Assembly (NCBI GenBank): GCA_027041035.1
Contig: JALULB010000367.1
Coordinates: 1 to 6,665, forward strand
Direction of reading: 5' to 3'
Origin: Sedimenticola sp.
Lineage (GTDB): Bacteria; Pseudomonadota; Gammaproteobacteria; Chromatiales; Chromatiaceae
Length of the DNA stretch: 6,665 bases
Under the pieces are notes generated by a model, which did no database searches, was not told the DNA's origin, and saw nothing but the letters and a program-made list of their open reading frames with translations. The position numbers and the translations under genes are program-made. This document shows, one piece after another, positions 1 to 6,665 of the stretch. The stretch's first letter is position 1; each line of letters begins with the position of its first letter.

Positions 1-108
1 TTCGACAACCACCTTGTCGTCGCCGACCAGACTCTGGATGGTACCGCGTTTTCCCTTGTCCTTGCCCGCGATGACGATGACGTCGTCGCCTTTACGTAAT
101 TTACGCAT
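1..108 (-). CDS. rplX: 50S ribosomal protein L24, N-terminal part (cut by window edge)
   Basis: L24 is an early assembly protein of the 50S subunit; it binds 23S rRNA domain I and lies near the polypeptide tunnel exit. Only the first 36 codons are inside the window, and the frame is still open at base 1. The translation starts [20 protein letters not shown] and continues [16 protein letters not shown], which is the KOW-type RNA-binding fold start typical of L24 (E. coli has [16 protein letters not shown] at the same place). The family is usually slightly over 100 residues, so about two thirds is missing. The ATG (108-106) follows the rplN stop by 11 bp. A strong AGGTGA Shine-Dalgarno (120-115) overlaps that stop and sits 6 nt from the ATG, which supports the start and suggests coupling to rplN translation. 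Confidence 0.95.
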   Translation of the reverse strand, partial: MRKLRKGDDVIVIAGKDKGKRGTIQSLVGDDKVVVE

Positions 109-119
109 TTTCAATCACC

Positions 120-488
120 TCACAACACTTCTGGAGCAAGCGATATGATTTTCATGAAACGCTCACCCCTGAGTTCACGGGTCACGGGCCCGAATATACG
201 CGTACCGATGGGTTGCAGCTGCGCATTCAACAACACGGCGGCATTGCCATCGAAACGAATCAGCGAGCCGTCCGGCCGGCGCACGCCCTTGCGGGTACGC
301 ACGACGACAGCGTTGTATACGTCGCCTTTTTTCACCTTGCCCCGCGGAATGGCATCCTTGACGCTAACCTTGATAACGTCGCCGATACCCGCGTAGCGCC
401 GATGAGAGCCGCCCAGCACCTTGATACATTGTACCTTGCGAGCGCCGCTGTTATCCGCAACGCTAAGTTTTGTCTGCATCTGAATCAT
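120..488 (-). CDS. rplN: 50S ribosomal protein L14
   Basis: L14 binds 23S rRNA on the subunit interface and contributes to a bridge with 16S rRNA; from general knowledge it is also the docking partner of the silencing factor RsfS. The 122 residues match E. coli L14 nearly end to end: [19 protein letters not shown], then [33 protein letters not shown], and the C-terminal [14 protein letters not shown] and [11 protein letters not shown]. It is one residue shorter than E. coli (123) because of a gap just before QPIGTR. It is the first gene of the classical spc operon, but here it lies only 36 bp after the rpsQ stop. The ribosome binding site is modest: ACGGA about 9 nt before the ATG. No hairpin is seen in the gap. 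The stop TGA is merged with the rplX Shine-Dalgarno. Confidence 0.98.
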   Translation of the reverse strand: MIQMQTKLSVADNSGARKVQCIKVLGGSHRRYAGIGDVIKVSVKDAIPRGKVKKGDVYNAVVVRTRKGVRRPDGSLIRFDGNAAVLLNAQLQPIGTRIFGPVTRELRGERFMKIISLAPEVL

Positions 489-524
489 GATTTCAGTCCG
501 TTAGTCGGTTGTTCGGCATCGGTC

Positions 525-782
525 TCAGGACGCACTGCCTACGATTTTTACCAGGCGCCAAGTCTTGGTCTTCGAGATCGGACGGCATTGTTCCACAATA
601 ACCGTATCGCCAATCCTGCACTGATTGGATTCATCATGCGCGTGAAGTTTCGTCGACCGACGGATGTATTTCCCGTAGATCGGATGCTTGACCTTGCGTT
701 CAATCATCACGGTGATGGATTTATCACCCTTGTCGCTTACGACACGACCCGACTGTGTACGATTCATCTCGCCCTGGCTCAT
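525..782 (-). CDS. rpsQ: 30S ribosomal protein S17
   Basis: S17 is a primary 16S rRNA-binding protein with an OB fold that helps fold the 5' domain of the 30S subunit. The 85 residues show the family signatures [42 protein letters not shown] and ECRP-like [18 protein letters not shown], and align with the 84-residue E. coli protein. I chose the ATG at 782: its ATGA overlaps the rpmC stop by 4 bp, and an AGGTGG Shine-Dalgarno lies 6 nt upstream (794-789). A second in-frame ATG at 767, giving 80 residues and preceded by a weaker AGGGCGAG, is possible but less likely. In E. coli this gene ends the S10 operon; here rplN follows after 36 bp with no visible terminator. Confidence 0.97.
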   Translation of the reverse strand: MSQGEMNRTQSGRVVSDKGDKSITVMIERKVKHPIYGKYIRRSTKLHAHDESNQCRIGDTVIVEQCRPISKTKTWRLVKIVGSAS

Positions 783-976
783 GATGCACCACCTGATTTC
801 TGTGCAATAACGGTTTTGACGCGCGCGATATCCTTACGCACCTGCTTCATCAGGTGCGGGCGTGAAAGCTGACCGGTTCCTTGCTGCATACGCAGGTTGA
901 ACTGCTCTTTCAACAAGCCACGCAAGGTCTCCTGTAGTTCCGCCGCGGTATTGTCTCGTAACTCGCTCGCCTTCAT
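779..976 (-). CDS. rpmC: 50S ribosomal protein L29
   Basis: L29 is a small, largely alpha-helical protein at the polypeptide tunnel exit next to L23. The 65-residue product [18 protein letters not shown] continues with the family signature [17 protein letters not shown] and a basic second helix, [17 protein letters not shown]. coli L29 has 63 residues. The start is ambiguous by one codon. A GTG at 979 lies directly before the ATG at 976 in the same frame. The GTG has better spacing (7 nt) from a weak CGGAC element, but homologues begin MKA, and the ATG forms the common TGATG junction with the rplP stop (1-bp overlap), so I use the ATG. The product end overlaps rpsQ by ATGA. It sits in its canonical place between rplP and rpsQ. 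Confidence 0.95.
   Translation of the reverse strand: MKASELRDNTAAELQETLRGLLKEQFNLRMQQGTGQLSRPHLMKQVRKDIARVKTVIAQKSGGAS
789..794 (-). promoter_or_regulatory. Ribosome binding site of rpsQ
   Basis: AGGTGG on the minus strand, inside the end of rpmC, 6 nt before the rpsQ ATG at 782. It favours this start over the in-frame ATG at 767 and fits reinitiation at the ATGA overlap. Confidence 0.7.
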
Positions 977-1389
977 CACATCAGTGTCCGTTTGGCAAAA
1001 GTTGTGGAAATGGGAAGTTTTGCGCTCGCCAGTTTAAATGCTTCACGCGCCAGGTCTTCCGATACACCTTCGATTTCATACAACATGCGACCAGGTTGTA
1101 TCTGGGCCACCCAGTATTCGACGTTTCCCTTTCCCTTGCCCATGCGCACTTCCAGGGGCTTCTTGCTCACTGGCTTATCCGGGAATACGCGGATCCACAG
1201 CTTGCCGCCACGTTTGACGGTACGAGTAATGGTACGCCGCGCCGCCTCGATCTGGCGCGCGGTAATGCGTCCACGGCCAGTAGCCTTCAGGCCGTATTCA
1301 CCGAAGCTGACATCCGAGCCGGCCACCGCGAGACCACGGTTCCGTCCCTTGTGCTGCTTACGAAATTTTGTCCGTTTTGGTTGTAACAT
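976..1389 (-). CDS. rplP: 50S ribosomal protein L16
   Basis: L16 is a late-assembling 50S protein near the A-site tRNA and the peptidyl transferase centre, and is needed for correct 23S rRNA folding there. The 137-residue product begins [19 protein letters not shown] and contains [31 protein letters not shown] and [20 protein letters not shown], followed by the C-terminal [15 protein letters not shown]. It is one residue longer than E. coli L16 because of an insertion near residue 22. R82 in the VRMGKGKG loop corresponds to E. coli R81, which is hydroxylated by the oxygenase RoxA (YcfD); whether that happens here is inference. The ATG lies 3 bp after the rpsC stop, with AAGGGG inside the end of rpsC as ribosome binding site. 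Its stop overlaps the rpmC start. Confidence 0.98.
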   Translation of the reverse strand: MLQPKRTKFRKQHKGRNRGLAVAGSDVSFGEYGLKATGRGRITARQIEAARRTITRTVKRGGKLWIRVFPDKPVSKKPLEVRMGKGKGNVEYWVAQIQPGRMLYEIEGVSEDLAREAFKLASAKLPISTTFAKRTLM

Positions 1390-1392
1390 GGC

Positions 1393-2079
1393 TCAGCCCC
1401 TTCTAGAACGCTTTGCGGTATCCGGTGCGCGATCCGCCTCGTTTTCCTGACCAGGAAAGATCTCGCCCTTGAAAATCCACACCTTGATACCCAGCACGCC
1501 GTAGGTGGTATGCGCTTCCGCCGTGCCGTAATCGATATCAGCACGCAATGTATGCAACGGAACGCGACCTTCGCGATACCACTCCGAACGGGCGATCTCC
1601 GCGCCGTTCAGACGGCCACCGATATTGACCTTGATACCTTGGGCGCCGAGTCGCATGGAATTCTGCACGGCCCGCTTCATCGCACGACGAAACATGATGC
1701 GCCGCTCAAGTTGCTGCGCGATACCTTCTGCGACCAGGGTGGCGTCGAGTTCCGGCTTGCGTATCTCCTCAATGCTGATATGCACAGGGATACCGAGGCG
1801 CTTGATCATCTCCGCGCGCAACATATCGATATCCTCGCCTTTTTTCCCGATAACCAAACCGGGACGAGCGGTATGAATCGTGATATGCGCATTGTTGGCC
1901 GGGCGATCTATCTGGATGCGGCTCACCGACGCGTGCGCAAGCTTCTTCTTGAGATAATCCCGCGCGGAGAGATCGGCGGCCAGCAAATCGGCGTAGCTAT
2001 TTGAATCAGCGTACCATTTCGAAGTCCACTGTTTGACGATGCCGAGGCGTATGCCTGTTGGATGTACTTTTTGACCCAT
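1393..2079 (-). CDS. rpsC: 30S ribosomal protein S3
   Basis: S3 sits on the 30S head at the mRNA entry channel and, with S4 and S5, contributes to the ribosome's mRNA-unwinding activity. The 228-residue product starts [19 protein letters not shown] type-2 KH domain is visible with the GXXG loop in [11 protein letters not shown] (about residues 74-84). The C-terminal domain carries [36 protein letters not shown] sequence, then VWIFKGEI. R131, R132 and K135 in the [14 protein letters not shown] helix fall at the same positions as the E. coli residues implicated in helicase function. The C-terminal tail (about residues 212-228) is variable and ends KRSRRG; the whole is 5 residues shorter than E. 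coli. A good ribosome binding site, GGAG, is 6 nt before the ATG, and the gap to rplV is 12 bp. Confidence 0.98.
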   Translation of the reverse strand: MGQKVHPTGIRLGIVKQWTSKWYADSNSYADLLAADLSARDYLKKKLAHASVSRIQIDRPANNAHITIHTARPGLVIGKKGEDIDMLRAEMIKRLGIPVHISIEEIRKPELDATLVAEGIAQQLERRIMFRRAMKRAVQNSMRLGAQGIKVNIGGRLNGAEIARSEWYREGRVPLHTLRADIDYGTAEAHTTYGVLGIKVWIFKGEIFPGQENEADRAPDTAKRSRRG

Positions 2080-2091
2080 GCTGCTCTCCGC

Positions 2092-2424
2092 TTATTTCTC
2101 GGCAACAGTCACGACGATGTGACTGGTACGCTTCAGTATTCTCGATGCACGCCCTTTCGCACGCGCGCGAATACGTTTCATTGTCGGGCCTTCATCCACC
2201 ATCACCTGGGAGACATGCAACTCGTCAATATCCGCGCCTTCATTGTTTTCGGCGTTGGCTATCGCTGAATCCAGCACCTTCTTGACCAACTGCGCACCTT
2301 TCTTTTTGCTGAACATCAGGATGTTCAGCGCTTCTTCGACCGGCAATCCACGAATCTGGTCGGCAACCAGCCGCCCTTTCTGAGCCGATAATCTTGCAAA
2401 TCTCAATTTTGCTGAAGCCTGCAT
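2092..2424 (-). CDS. rplV: 50S ribosomal protein L22
   Basis: L22 binds 23S rRNA; its long beta-hairpin lines the nascent-peptide tunnel at the narrow point also touched by L4 and by macrolides. The 110-residue product (the E. coli length) starts [20 protein letters not shown] and contains [33 protein letters not shown] and [10 protein letters not shown]. Residues M82-K83-R84 at the hairpin tip correspond to the E. coli MKR whose deletion gives erythromycin resistance, so the wild-type loop is intact. The open frame extends upstream to an ATG at 2469 inside rpsS, but those 15 extra residues do not resemble L22. The ATG at 2424 has an AAAGG ribosome binding site in the 13-bp gap after rpsS, so I chose it. 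Confidence 0.97.
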   Translation of the reverse strand: MQASAKLRFARLSAQKGRLVADQIRGLPVEEALNILMFSKKKGAQLVKKVLDSAIANAENNEGADIDELHVSQVMVDEGPTMKRIRARAKGRASRILKRTSHIVVTVAEK

Positions 2425-2434
2425 AACTAATTCG

Positions 2435-2439
2435 CCTTT
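2435..2439 (-). promoter_or_regulatory. Ribosome binding site of rplV, overlapping the rpsS stop
   Basis: The minus strand reads TAAAGGCGAATTAGTTATG. AAAGG overlaps the rpsS TAA stop and lies 10 nt before the ATG at 2424. It supports the 110-residue L22 over the longer frame starting inside rpsS. Confidence 0.55.
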
Positions 2440-2710
2440 ATCTGGACTTGCTGTCCGCGGTATGACCACGATAGGTACGGGTCAGCGCGAACTCGCCAAG
2501 CTTGTGACCGACCATATTCTCCGAGATAAGCACGGGGACATGCTGGCGACCATTGTGAACCGCAATGGTCAAACCAACCATCTCCGGCAGGATCATGGAC
2601 CGGCGCGACCAGGTCTTGATCGGACGGCGGTCGTTATTGGCAACTGCTTCATCGACCTTCTTCATCAGATGGTGGTCGACAAACGGCCCTTTTTTAATAG
2701 AACGTGGCAC
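2438..2710 (-). CDS. rpsS: 30S ribosomal protein S19 (GTG start)
   Basis: S19 is on the 30S head, forms a complex with S13 and faces A-site tRNA and the central bridges to the 50S. The 90-residue product reads [19 protein letters not shown], then [28 protein letters not shown] sequence and the signature [15 protein letters not shown], with a basic tail; E. coli S19 has 92 residues. The start codon is GTG: the codon at 2710-2708 precedes CCA CGT TCT, matching the conserved PRS start, and no ATG is near. A strong GGGGAGGG ribosome binding site lies 8 nt upstream in the 18-bp gap after rplB, which probably compensates for the weaker start codon. The gene is followed by rplV after 13 bp. Confidence 0.97.
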   Translation of the reverse strand: MPRSIKKGPFVDHHLMKKVDEAVANNDRRPIKTWSRRSMILPEMVGLTIAVHNGRQHVPVLISENMVGHKLGEFALTRTYRGHTADSKSR

Positions 2711-2717
2711 GTATCAG

Positions 2718-2725
2718 CCCTCCCC
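2718..2725 (-). promoter_or_regulatory. Strong ribosome binding site of rpsS
   Basis: GGGGAGGG on the minus strand, containing GGAGG, 8 nt before the GTG start of rpsS. It is one of the most purine-rich ribosome binding sites in the window and fixes the non-ATG start. Confidence 0.75.
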
Positions 2726-2728
2726 TGA

Positions 2729-3556
2729 TTACTTACGACGACGATCGCGAACGATCATCTTGTTGGTACGTTTATTCGTGCGTGTCTTGTGACCCTTGGT
2801 CGGCACGCCCCAAGGACTTACCGGATGACGGCCACCCGAGGTACGTCCCTCGCCACCGCCGTGCGGATGATCCACCGGGTTCATCGCGACACCGCGAACC
2901 GTGGGGCGAACGCCACGCCAGCGGCTCGCGCCGGCCTTGCCCAGTGAACGCAGGTTGTGCTCGCCGTTCCCGACCTCTCCGATAACCGCGCGACAATCCA
3001 GATGGACCTTGCGCATCTCGCCCGAGCGCAGGCGCAGGGTCGCGTACTGGCCTTCCTTCGCCACCAGCTGGGCGGAACCGCCAGCGCTACGCGCGATCTG
3101 CGCGCCCTTTCCGGGACGCAACTCGATGCAGTGAATCTGTGTACCGAGGCGAATACTGCGAAGCGGCAGGCAGTTTCCCGGCACGATGGGAACATCGATT
3201 CCGGAGAGAATCTCGTCACCCGCCGCCACGCCCTTGGGCGCGATGATGTAACGGCGCTCGCCATCGTTGTATTTTATCAACGCGATGCGCGCGGTTCGAT
3301 TTGGATCGTATTCTATCCGTTCCACGATACCGGGTACGCCATCCTTGTCCCGCTTGAAATCGATCAAGCGATAACGCTGTTTATGCCCACCGCCCCGATG
3401 ACGGGTTGTGATGCGACCCTTGTTATTACGCCCACCCGACTTGCTCTTCTTTTCGAGCAGAGGTGCGTGTGGTGCCCCTTTGTACAACCCGTCGGTGACC
3501 ACTTTGACAACAAAGCGGCGACCAGGTGACGTAGGGTTAGTCTTGACGATAGCCAT
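2729..3556 (-). CDS. rplB: 50S ribosomal protein L2
   Basis: L2 is one of the largest and most conserved 50S proteins; it is needed for subunit association and for a competent peptidyl transferase centre. The 275 residues (E. coli 273) begin [16 protein letters not shown]. The N-terminal OB-like domain carries [20 protein letters not shown] and [11 protein letters not shown], and the SH3-like domain lies around residues 120-200. The C-terminal signature is [16 protein letters not shown] (about 224-238), followed by [18 protein letters not shown] and a basic tail ending DRRRK. H230 in that signature appears to correspond to E. coli H229, reported as important for peptidyl transfer. The 32-bp gap after rplW carries only a weak GGGA, about 9 nt before the ATG; the frame has no better conserved start. 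Confidence 0.98.
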   Translation of the reverse strand: MAIVKTNPTSPGRRFVVKVVTDGLYKGAPHAPLLEKKSKSGGRNNKGRITTRHRGGGHKQRYRLIDFKRDKDGVPGIVERIEYDPNRTARIALIKYNDGERRYIIAPKGVAAGDEILSGIDVPIVPGNCLPLRSIRLGTQIHCIELRPGKGAQIARSAGGSAQLVAKEGQYATLRLRSGEMRKVHLDCRAVIGEVGNGEHNLRSLGKAGASRWRGVRPTVRGVAMNPVDHPHGGGEGRTSGGRHPVSPWGVPTKGHKTRTNKRTNKMIVRDRRRK

Positions 3557-3588
3557 CGTAAATTTCCCGTATTACCAAGCAGGTGCGC

Positions 3589-3885
3589 TTACGCGCCGCC
3601 CGCAAAATCGATATCTTGACCGGGTTTCAGGCGAACCATCGCCTTGCGCCAGTCATTTCTCTTTCCCAATGTACGACCAAAACGCTTGGCCTTGCCCTTG
3701 ACGTTCATGACACGAACCTGAACGACCTCGACATCGAACATCAGTTCGACAGCGCGCTTGATCTCCGGCTTGGTCGCGTCGGTGACGACCCGAAAAGTGA
3801 ACTGGTTCGCCGCATCGGCCGCGCCCGCGCTCTTCTCGGATACGAGCGGTGATTTGACAATCTGCATCAATCGGGTCTGGTTCAT
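3589..3885 (-). CDS. rplW: 50S ribosomal protein L23
   Basis: L23 lies at the tunnel exit and is the docking site for trigger factor and signal recognition particle. The 98-residue product shows [13 protein letters not shown] near the N terminus, [17 protein letters not shown] in the middle, then [21 protein letters not shown] and the end [13 protein letters not shown]. coli L23 has 100 residues. E17 in VSEK corresponds to E. coli E18, the residue contacted by trigger factor. The extended loop around residues 60-78 reaches toward the tunnel. The start overlaps the rplD stop by ATGA, and GAGGAG inside the last codons of rplD lies about 9 nt upstream, so translation is probably coupled to L4 synthesis. 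Confidence 0.97.
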   Translation of the reverse strand: MNQTRLMQIVKSPLVSEKSAGAADAANQFTFRVVTDATKPEIKRAVELMFDVEVVQVRVMNVKGKAKRFGRTLGKRNDWRKAMVRLKPGQDIDFAGGA

Positions 3886-4496
3886 GACAAACGCTCCTCA
3901 ATCGCTTTCAACGCGCCGGTGGTGACGATCACCTTGTCGAAGGCGAGCAGGCTTGGCGGATCGATGTCGTCCGCCAGCCGCGTATCCACGTGATACAGAT
4001 TACGCCCCGCAAGCATCAGGTTTTCATCGAAGGCATCGGTAACGATGAGCGCGTCATTCACGCCAAGCGCTTTCAACTTGGCAACCAACAACTTGGTCTT
4101 TGGCGCGTCGATCTTGAATTCATCCAACACCAGCAAACGTTCCTGGCGAACGAGCTCGGACAGAATCGAACGCACCGCGCCGCGATACATCTTGCGATTG
4201 ACCTTCTGCTTGTAGCTCTGCGGACGCGCGGCGAAGGTCACTCCACCGCTTCGCCAGATCGGGCTGCGACTCGTACCGGCACGAGCACGACCGGTGCCCT
4301 TTTGGCGCCAGGGCTTGGCTCCGCCGCCACGGACATCCGAGCGAGATTTCTGCGCGCGGGTACCGCTGCGTGCGCCAGCGAGGTAGGCGGTAACGACCTG
4401 GTGAACGAGCGATTCCTTGAAATCCGCGCCGAACACCGAGTCGGATACCTGCACGCTGCCAGCGGCACCGCCATTTGACTGTACGCTGATATCCAT
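3882..4496 (-). CDS. rplD: 50S ribosomal protein L4
   Basis: L4 binds 23S rRNA, and its extended loop reaches the tunnel constriction; in E. coli it also represses its own operon. The 204-residue product reads [10 protein letters not shown], then [20 protein letters not shown] and the loop [20 protein letters not shown] (61-80), [28 protein letters not shown] and a Rossmann-like C-terminal half. K66 sits where E. coli K63 macrolide-resistance changes occur; the loop is wild type. A GTG at 4505 would add MSG, but it falls directly on the Shine-Dalgarno. The ATG at 4496 lies 8 nt after AAGGGG, so I chose it. The gap to rplC is 5 bp and the stop overlaps rplW. The E. coli target of L4 autoregulation, a leader before rpsJ, has no counterpart here. 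Confidence 0.96.
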   Translation of the reverse strand: MDISVQSNGGAAGSVQVSDSVFGADFKESLVHQVVTAYLAGARSGTRAQKSRSDVRGGGAKPWRQKGTGRARAGTSRSPIWRSGGVTFAARPQSYKQKVNRKMYRGAVRSILSELVRQERLLVLDEFKIDAPKTKLLVAKLKALGVNDALIVTDAFDENLMLAGRNLYHVDTRLADDIDPPSLLAFDKVIVTTGALKAIEERLS

Positions 4497-4501
4497 CCCA
4501 C

Positions 4502-5152
4502 TCACCCCTTGTTAATAGATTTCACGGCTGCTTTGATGATTACGTGGCTCTGTTTGGCCCCCGGAATCGCACCCTTGATCAAAATGAGATTTCGCTCGGC
4601 ATCGACACGAACGACTTCCAGACTCTGCGTGGTGACCTTGGCATTACCCATGTGACCCGCCATCTTCTTGCCCTTGAAGACGCGACCCGGTGTCTGACAC
4701 TGACCGTTTGATCCCGGCGCGCGATGCGACAGCGAGTTACCATGGGTAGCATCCTGCATATGAAAGTTATGCCGCTTCACGCCACCGGCGAAACCCTTGC
4801 CCTTGCTGATACCCTGAACGTCGACCTTCTGGCCGGCTTCAAACATATCCAACGGTAGACCGCTACCCACCTCGTATTCAGCGGAATCGTCATCATCCAG
4901 ACGAAACTCCCACAGCCCCGCGCCCGCCTCGGTGCCGGCTTTCGCGAAGTGTCCGGCCGCCGGCTTGCTTACCCGACTGGCCTTTCGCTGTCCCGTGGTC
5001 ACCTGAATGGCGCGATAGCCATCGCTATCCATGTTGCGAACCTGCGTAATCCGGTTTGCCTCGACCTGGATAACACTTACCGGAACGGAAACGCCTTCGG
5101 AAGTGAATACCCGAGTCATGCCGACCTTCTTTCCAACCAGTCCAATCGCCAT
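4502..5152 (-). CDS. rplC: 50S ribosomal protein L3
   Basis: L3 is one of the two initiator proteins of 50S assembly, and its central extension reaches toward the peptidyl transferase centre. The 216 residues (E. coli 209) start [20 protein letters not shown]. They contain [25 protein letters not shown], the extension [15 protein letters not shown] (about 116-130), [34 protein letters not shown] and [16 protein letters not shown]153 in GQCQTPG corresponds to E. coli Q150, methylated by PrmB; modification here is inferred. An acidic stretch [11 protein letters not shown] (about 86-96) is longer than in E. coli and accounts for part of the extra length. The ATG is 11 bp after rpsJ, whose stop is fused to the Shine-Dalgarno in TGAGGT. 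Confidence 0.98.
   Translation of the reverse strand: MAIGLVGKKVGMTRVFTSEGVSVPVSVIQVEANRITQVRNMDSDGYRAIQVTTGQRKASRVSKPAAGHFAKAGTEAGAGLWEFRLDDDDSAEYEVGSGLPLDMFEAGQKVDVQGISKGKGFAGGVKRHNFHMQDATHGNSLSHRAPGSNGQCQTPGRVFKGKKMAGHMGNAKVTTQSLEVVRVDAERNLILIKGAIPGAKQSHVIIKAAVKSINKG
4505..4510 (-). promoter_or_regulatory. Ribosome binding site of rplD at the rplC stop
   Basis: The minus strand reads AAGGGGTGAGTGGGATG. AAGGGG is 8 nt before the ATG at 4496 and abuts the rplC TGA. The upstream GTG overlaps this element and would have no proper spacing, which decides the start. Confidence 0.65.
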
Positions 5153-5163
5153 GTTCCGCTACC

Positions 5164-5478
5164 TCAATTCAACTGAATCTGAACGTCGACGCCAGCGGCC
5201 AAGTCCAGTTTCATCAGTGCATCGACCGTTTTATCGGTCGGGTCTACAATATCAACCAGTCGCTTGTGCGTCCGAATCTCATATTGATCTCGCGCGTCCT
5301 TGTTGACATGCGGCGAGATCAGAACGGTAAAACGCTCCTTTCGCGTGGGCAGGGGTATGGGCCCCTGGACCTGCGCGCCGGTACGCTTTGCGGTTTCTAC
5401 AATCTCGCGTGCCGATTGATCTATCAGTCGATGATCAAAAGCTTTCAAACGAATACGTATCTTCTGGTTTGATGACAT
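5164..5478 (-). CDS. rpsJ: 30S ribosomal protein S10 (NusE)
   Basis: S10 is a 30S head protein and, as NusE, pairs with NusB in antitermination and with NusG to link RNA polymerase and ribosome. The 104 residues closely match E. coli S10 (103): [75 protein letters not shown] and [13 protein letters not shown]. In enterics rpsJ opens the S10 operon behind its own promoter and a regulatory leader. Here its ATG is only 5 bp after the tuf stop (TAACAGCAATG), and the only candidate ribosome binding element is GAG in the last tuf codon, 8 nt upstream. Translation therefore probably depends on ribosomes finishing tuf. Codon use has far fewer C/G third positions than in tuf. Confidence 0.98.
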   Translation of the reverse strand: MSSNQKIRIRLKAFDHRLIDQSAREIVETAKRTGAQVQGPIPLPTRKERFTVLISPHVNKDARDQYEIRTHKRLVDIVDPTDKTVDALMKLDLAAGVDVQIQLN

Positions 5479-5483
5479 TGCTG

Positions 5484-6665
<1,182 letters not shown>

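Noticed and set aside
213..872. A 219-codon plus-strand open frame.
   Set aside because: It lies wholly opposite rplN, rpsQ and part of rpmC, all unambiguous by homology, and has no recognisable family features.
2092..2469. A longer version of rplV starting inside rpsS.
   Set aside because: The 15 extra residues do not resemble any L22 N terminus; the ATG at 2424 has a ribosome binding site and gives the usual 110 residues.
3557..3588. The 32-bp rplW-rplB gap as a possible regulatory site.
   Set aside because: It contains no hairpin, promoter or repeat by eye, only a weak GGGA ribosome binding element.

Overview
The window is a stretch of the bacterial str-S10-spc ribosomal protein supercluster, and every gene reads on the minus strand. 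In transcription order (high to low coordinates) it holds tuf (lacking about three N-terminal codons at the window edge), rpsJ, rplC, rplD, rplW, rplB, rpsS, rplV, rpsC, rplP, rpmC, rpsQ, rplN and the first 36 codons of rplX. The order matches that of Escherichia coli from rpsJ to rplX. The proteins align by eye almost without gaps to the E. coli proteins, which points to a gammaproteobacterium. Some EF-Tu and L3 segments look more like free-living, possibly sulfur-oxidising gamma/beta lineages than like enterics, but I cannot place it below class with confidence.

Layout: positions 6665-5484 encode EF-Tu. Positions 5478-525 encode the eleven S10-operon proteins (S10, L3, L4, L23, L2, S19, L22, S3, L16, L29, S17). 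Positions 488-1 encode the start of the spc operon (L14, L24). Packing is very tight: the largest gap is 36 bp (rpsQ-rplN), three gene pairs overlap (rplD/rplW, rplP/rpmC, rpmC/rpsQ), and several Shine-Dalgarno sequences are built over the previous gene's stop codon. I see no room for a conventional promoter or intrinsic terminator between genes, so the set probably forms one transcription unit with translational coupling. There is no gene-free stretch longer than 36 bp.

Together the genes supply the EF-Tu that delivers aminoacyl-tRNA, large-subunit proteins of the peptidyl transferase surroundings, exit tunnel and tunnel exit (L2, L3, L4, L16, L22, L23, L29, L14, L24), and small-subunit proteins of the mRNA entry, the head and 16S folding (S3, S10, S19, S17).

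This is core housekeeping DNA; I found no undescribed system. The points worth a second look are the 5-bp tuf-rpsJ junction, which removes the place where the enteric S10 leader would lie; the fused S10/spc boundary; a sharp codon-usage step between tuf and the ribosomal genes; and a few starts where the longest reading frame is probably not the real protein.
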